Assembly: GCF_001447195.1 (NCBI RefSeq)
Contig: NZ_LFRI01000386.1
Coordinates: forward strand, 1-64,000
Direction: 5' to 3'
DNA from: Aquabacterium parvum
Lineage (GTDB): Bacteria; Pseudomonadota; Gammaproteobacteria; Burkholderiales; Burkholderiaceae_C
Length of the DNA stretch: 64,000 nucleotides
Of the stretch, positions 61,799 through 64,000 are shown in pieces (the first letter of the stretch is position 1; each line of letters starts with the position of its first letter). The notes under the pieces were generated by a model. It was not told the origin of the DNA. It did not search any database and saw only the letters and a list, made by a program, of their open reading frames with translations. Both the position numbers and the translations under genes were made by a program.

Positions 61799-62254
61799 TC
61801 AGGTTTCCGGTTGATCGATTTGGTCGAGTCGCTGAACGTGGGTGAGCCAGCGAGCGACCGTCTGCAGTTCGGCCTCGGTGAAGCCTTGCGCGAGGCGTGC
61901 ATTGATGCGGCTGGTGGCCTGCCGGAGCAAGGGCATGAGCTGTTGTCCTGAGGGGCGCAGCCAGACGCGCTGCGTGCGACCGTCATCCGGGCAGGGGTGG
62001 CGGGCCACCCAGTCGAGCGCTTCCATGCGCTGGATGAGGCCTGACACCGCCGAGGGCGCGAGATCGAGCGCCTGAGCGAGTTCGCCCATGGTGGCGCCAT
62101 CGGCCTTGGCCAGGGCGAAGAGCACACCACTTTGCGTTGGCGTGGGGGCTTGCCGATCCGGGTGGCTCGCGGCCTCGGTTTGCTGGGCCATCCACTGCTG
62201 CAAGTGGCGCTGGGCGCTGTTGAGCAGGAAGATCAGGCGTGGTTTGTTTTGCAT
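61799..62254 (-). CDS. MarR family transcriptional regulator
   Basis: A 151-residue winged-helix regulator. The HTH and wing are T-Q-S-G-V-L-F-A-L, G-A-T-M-G-E-L-A-Q-A-L-D-L-A-P-S-A-V-S-G-L-I-Q-R-M-E-A-L and D-D-G-R-T-Q-R-V-W-L. Length is that of the family when ATG 62254 is used. It lies immediately upstream of the paralogue 3 hydrolase on the same strand and likely represses it together with itself, with a phenolic or lipid-like inducer in many relatives. Confidence 0.9.
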   Translation of the reverse strand: MQNKPRLIFLLNSAQRHLQQWMAQQTEAASHPDRQAPTPTQSGVLFALAKADGATMGELAQALDLAPSAVSGLIQRMEALDWVARHPCPDDGRTQRVWLRPSGQQLMPLLRQATSRINARLAQGFTEAELQTVARWLTHVQRLDQIDQPET

Positions 62255-62323
62255 GCGAAACAGTTTACCGCATTTGCTTCGTGTGTGAAATAAATGATGG
62301 CCAGGTTTCAGCGCATGGCAGGC

Positions 62324-62352
62324 GCAAAAAAAGCGCTCCATCGGGAGCGCTT
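62324..62352 (-). terminator. Rho-independent terminator of metH
   Basis: On the minus strand AAGCGCTCC-CGAT-GGAGCGCTT is followed by seven T residues in total, 24 bp downstream of the metH stop. The stem is at 62331-62352 and the T-tract runs to 62324. Confidence 0.9.
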
Positions 62353-62375
62353 CCAGGGGCCGAGCTGATCAGGCG

Positions 62376-64000
<1,625 letters not shown>

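Overview
The window is GC-rich chromosomal DNA from a betaproteobacterium, most likely Burkholderiales near the Aquabacterium/Leptothrix/Rubrivivax/Comamonadaceae group. This rests on dense coding with strong G/C third-position bias, a class A RNase P RNA, a PhaM-type PHB granule protein, two PEP-CTERM proteins, and Burkholderiales-type fatty-acid genes. I see no tRNA, rRNA, CRISPR array, prophage or insertion-sequence transposase.

Layout. 1-4000: a TetR regulator, a putative Na+/H+ antiporter, a DapB-like oxidoreductase and a divergent NhaR-type LysR regulator. 4100-8400: a secreted pectinacetylesterase-family hydrolase, then a TetR/SDR/esterase group. 8388-8786: palindromic repeat element A. 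8893-17195: acyl-CoA synthetase, a frame-disrupted secreted amidohydrolase, an acyl-CoA dehydrogenase with a PsrA-like box, a secreted lipase and a membrane-anchored protein of unknown role. 17401-29132: a long one-direction cluster with a BMP-type ABC importer, a second NMT1/Ssu-type ABC importer, formamidase, biuret amidohydrolase, a second isochorismatase-type amidohydrolase (candidate triuret hydrolase), an AtzH-like protein and a GntR/FCD regulator. Palindromic repeat element B splits it. 29166-34026: a small protein, FIST, PhaM, PhoD and HNH genes. 34274-44417: a TetR-led beta-oxidation operon (acyl-CoA dehydrogenase, fused hydroxyacyl-CoA dehydrogenase/enoyl-CoA hydratase, thiolase), two paralogous alpha/beta hydrolases, an enoyl-CoA hydratase, a 2OG-Fe(II) dioxygenase and a thioesterase. 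44508-51666: an Atm1-type ABC exporter, a DUF4394 lipoprotein, an SPFH protein, a PEP-CTERM protein with a cohesin domain, and a gingipain-like protease ending in a dockerin. 51977-64000: pyrC, a K+ channel, cysK, dsbD, a Bcr/CflA transporter, rnpB, an alpha-carbonic anhydrase, a PEP-CTERM protein, ruvC, a hydrolase/MarR pair and the C-terminal part of metH.

How the genes work together. Two themes dominate. The first is lipid and polyester turnover: acyl-CoA synthetase, two acyl-CoA dehydrogenases, the beta-oxidation core, lipases/esterases, a thioesterase and PhaM. The second is scavenging of urea-like nitrogen (biuret and probably triuret, an oxidation product of uric acid) through two importers and several amidohydrolases. 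The final allophanate/urea step is not in the window. The most unusual items are the adjacent cohesin-PEP-CTERM and dockerin-protease genes, and the two composite palindromic elements (A and B). Each of these has two inverted core copies, and every copy is enclosed by its own unrelated pair of complementary arms.
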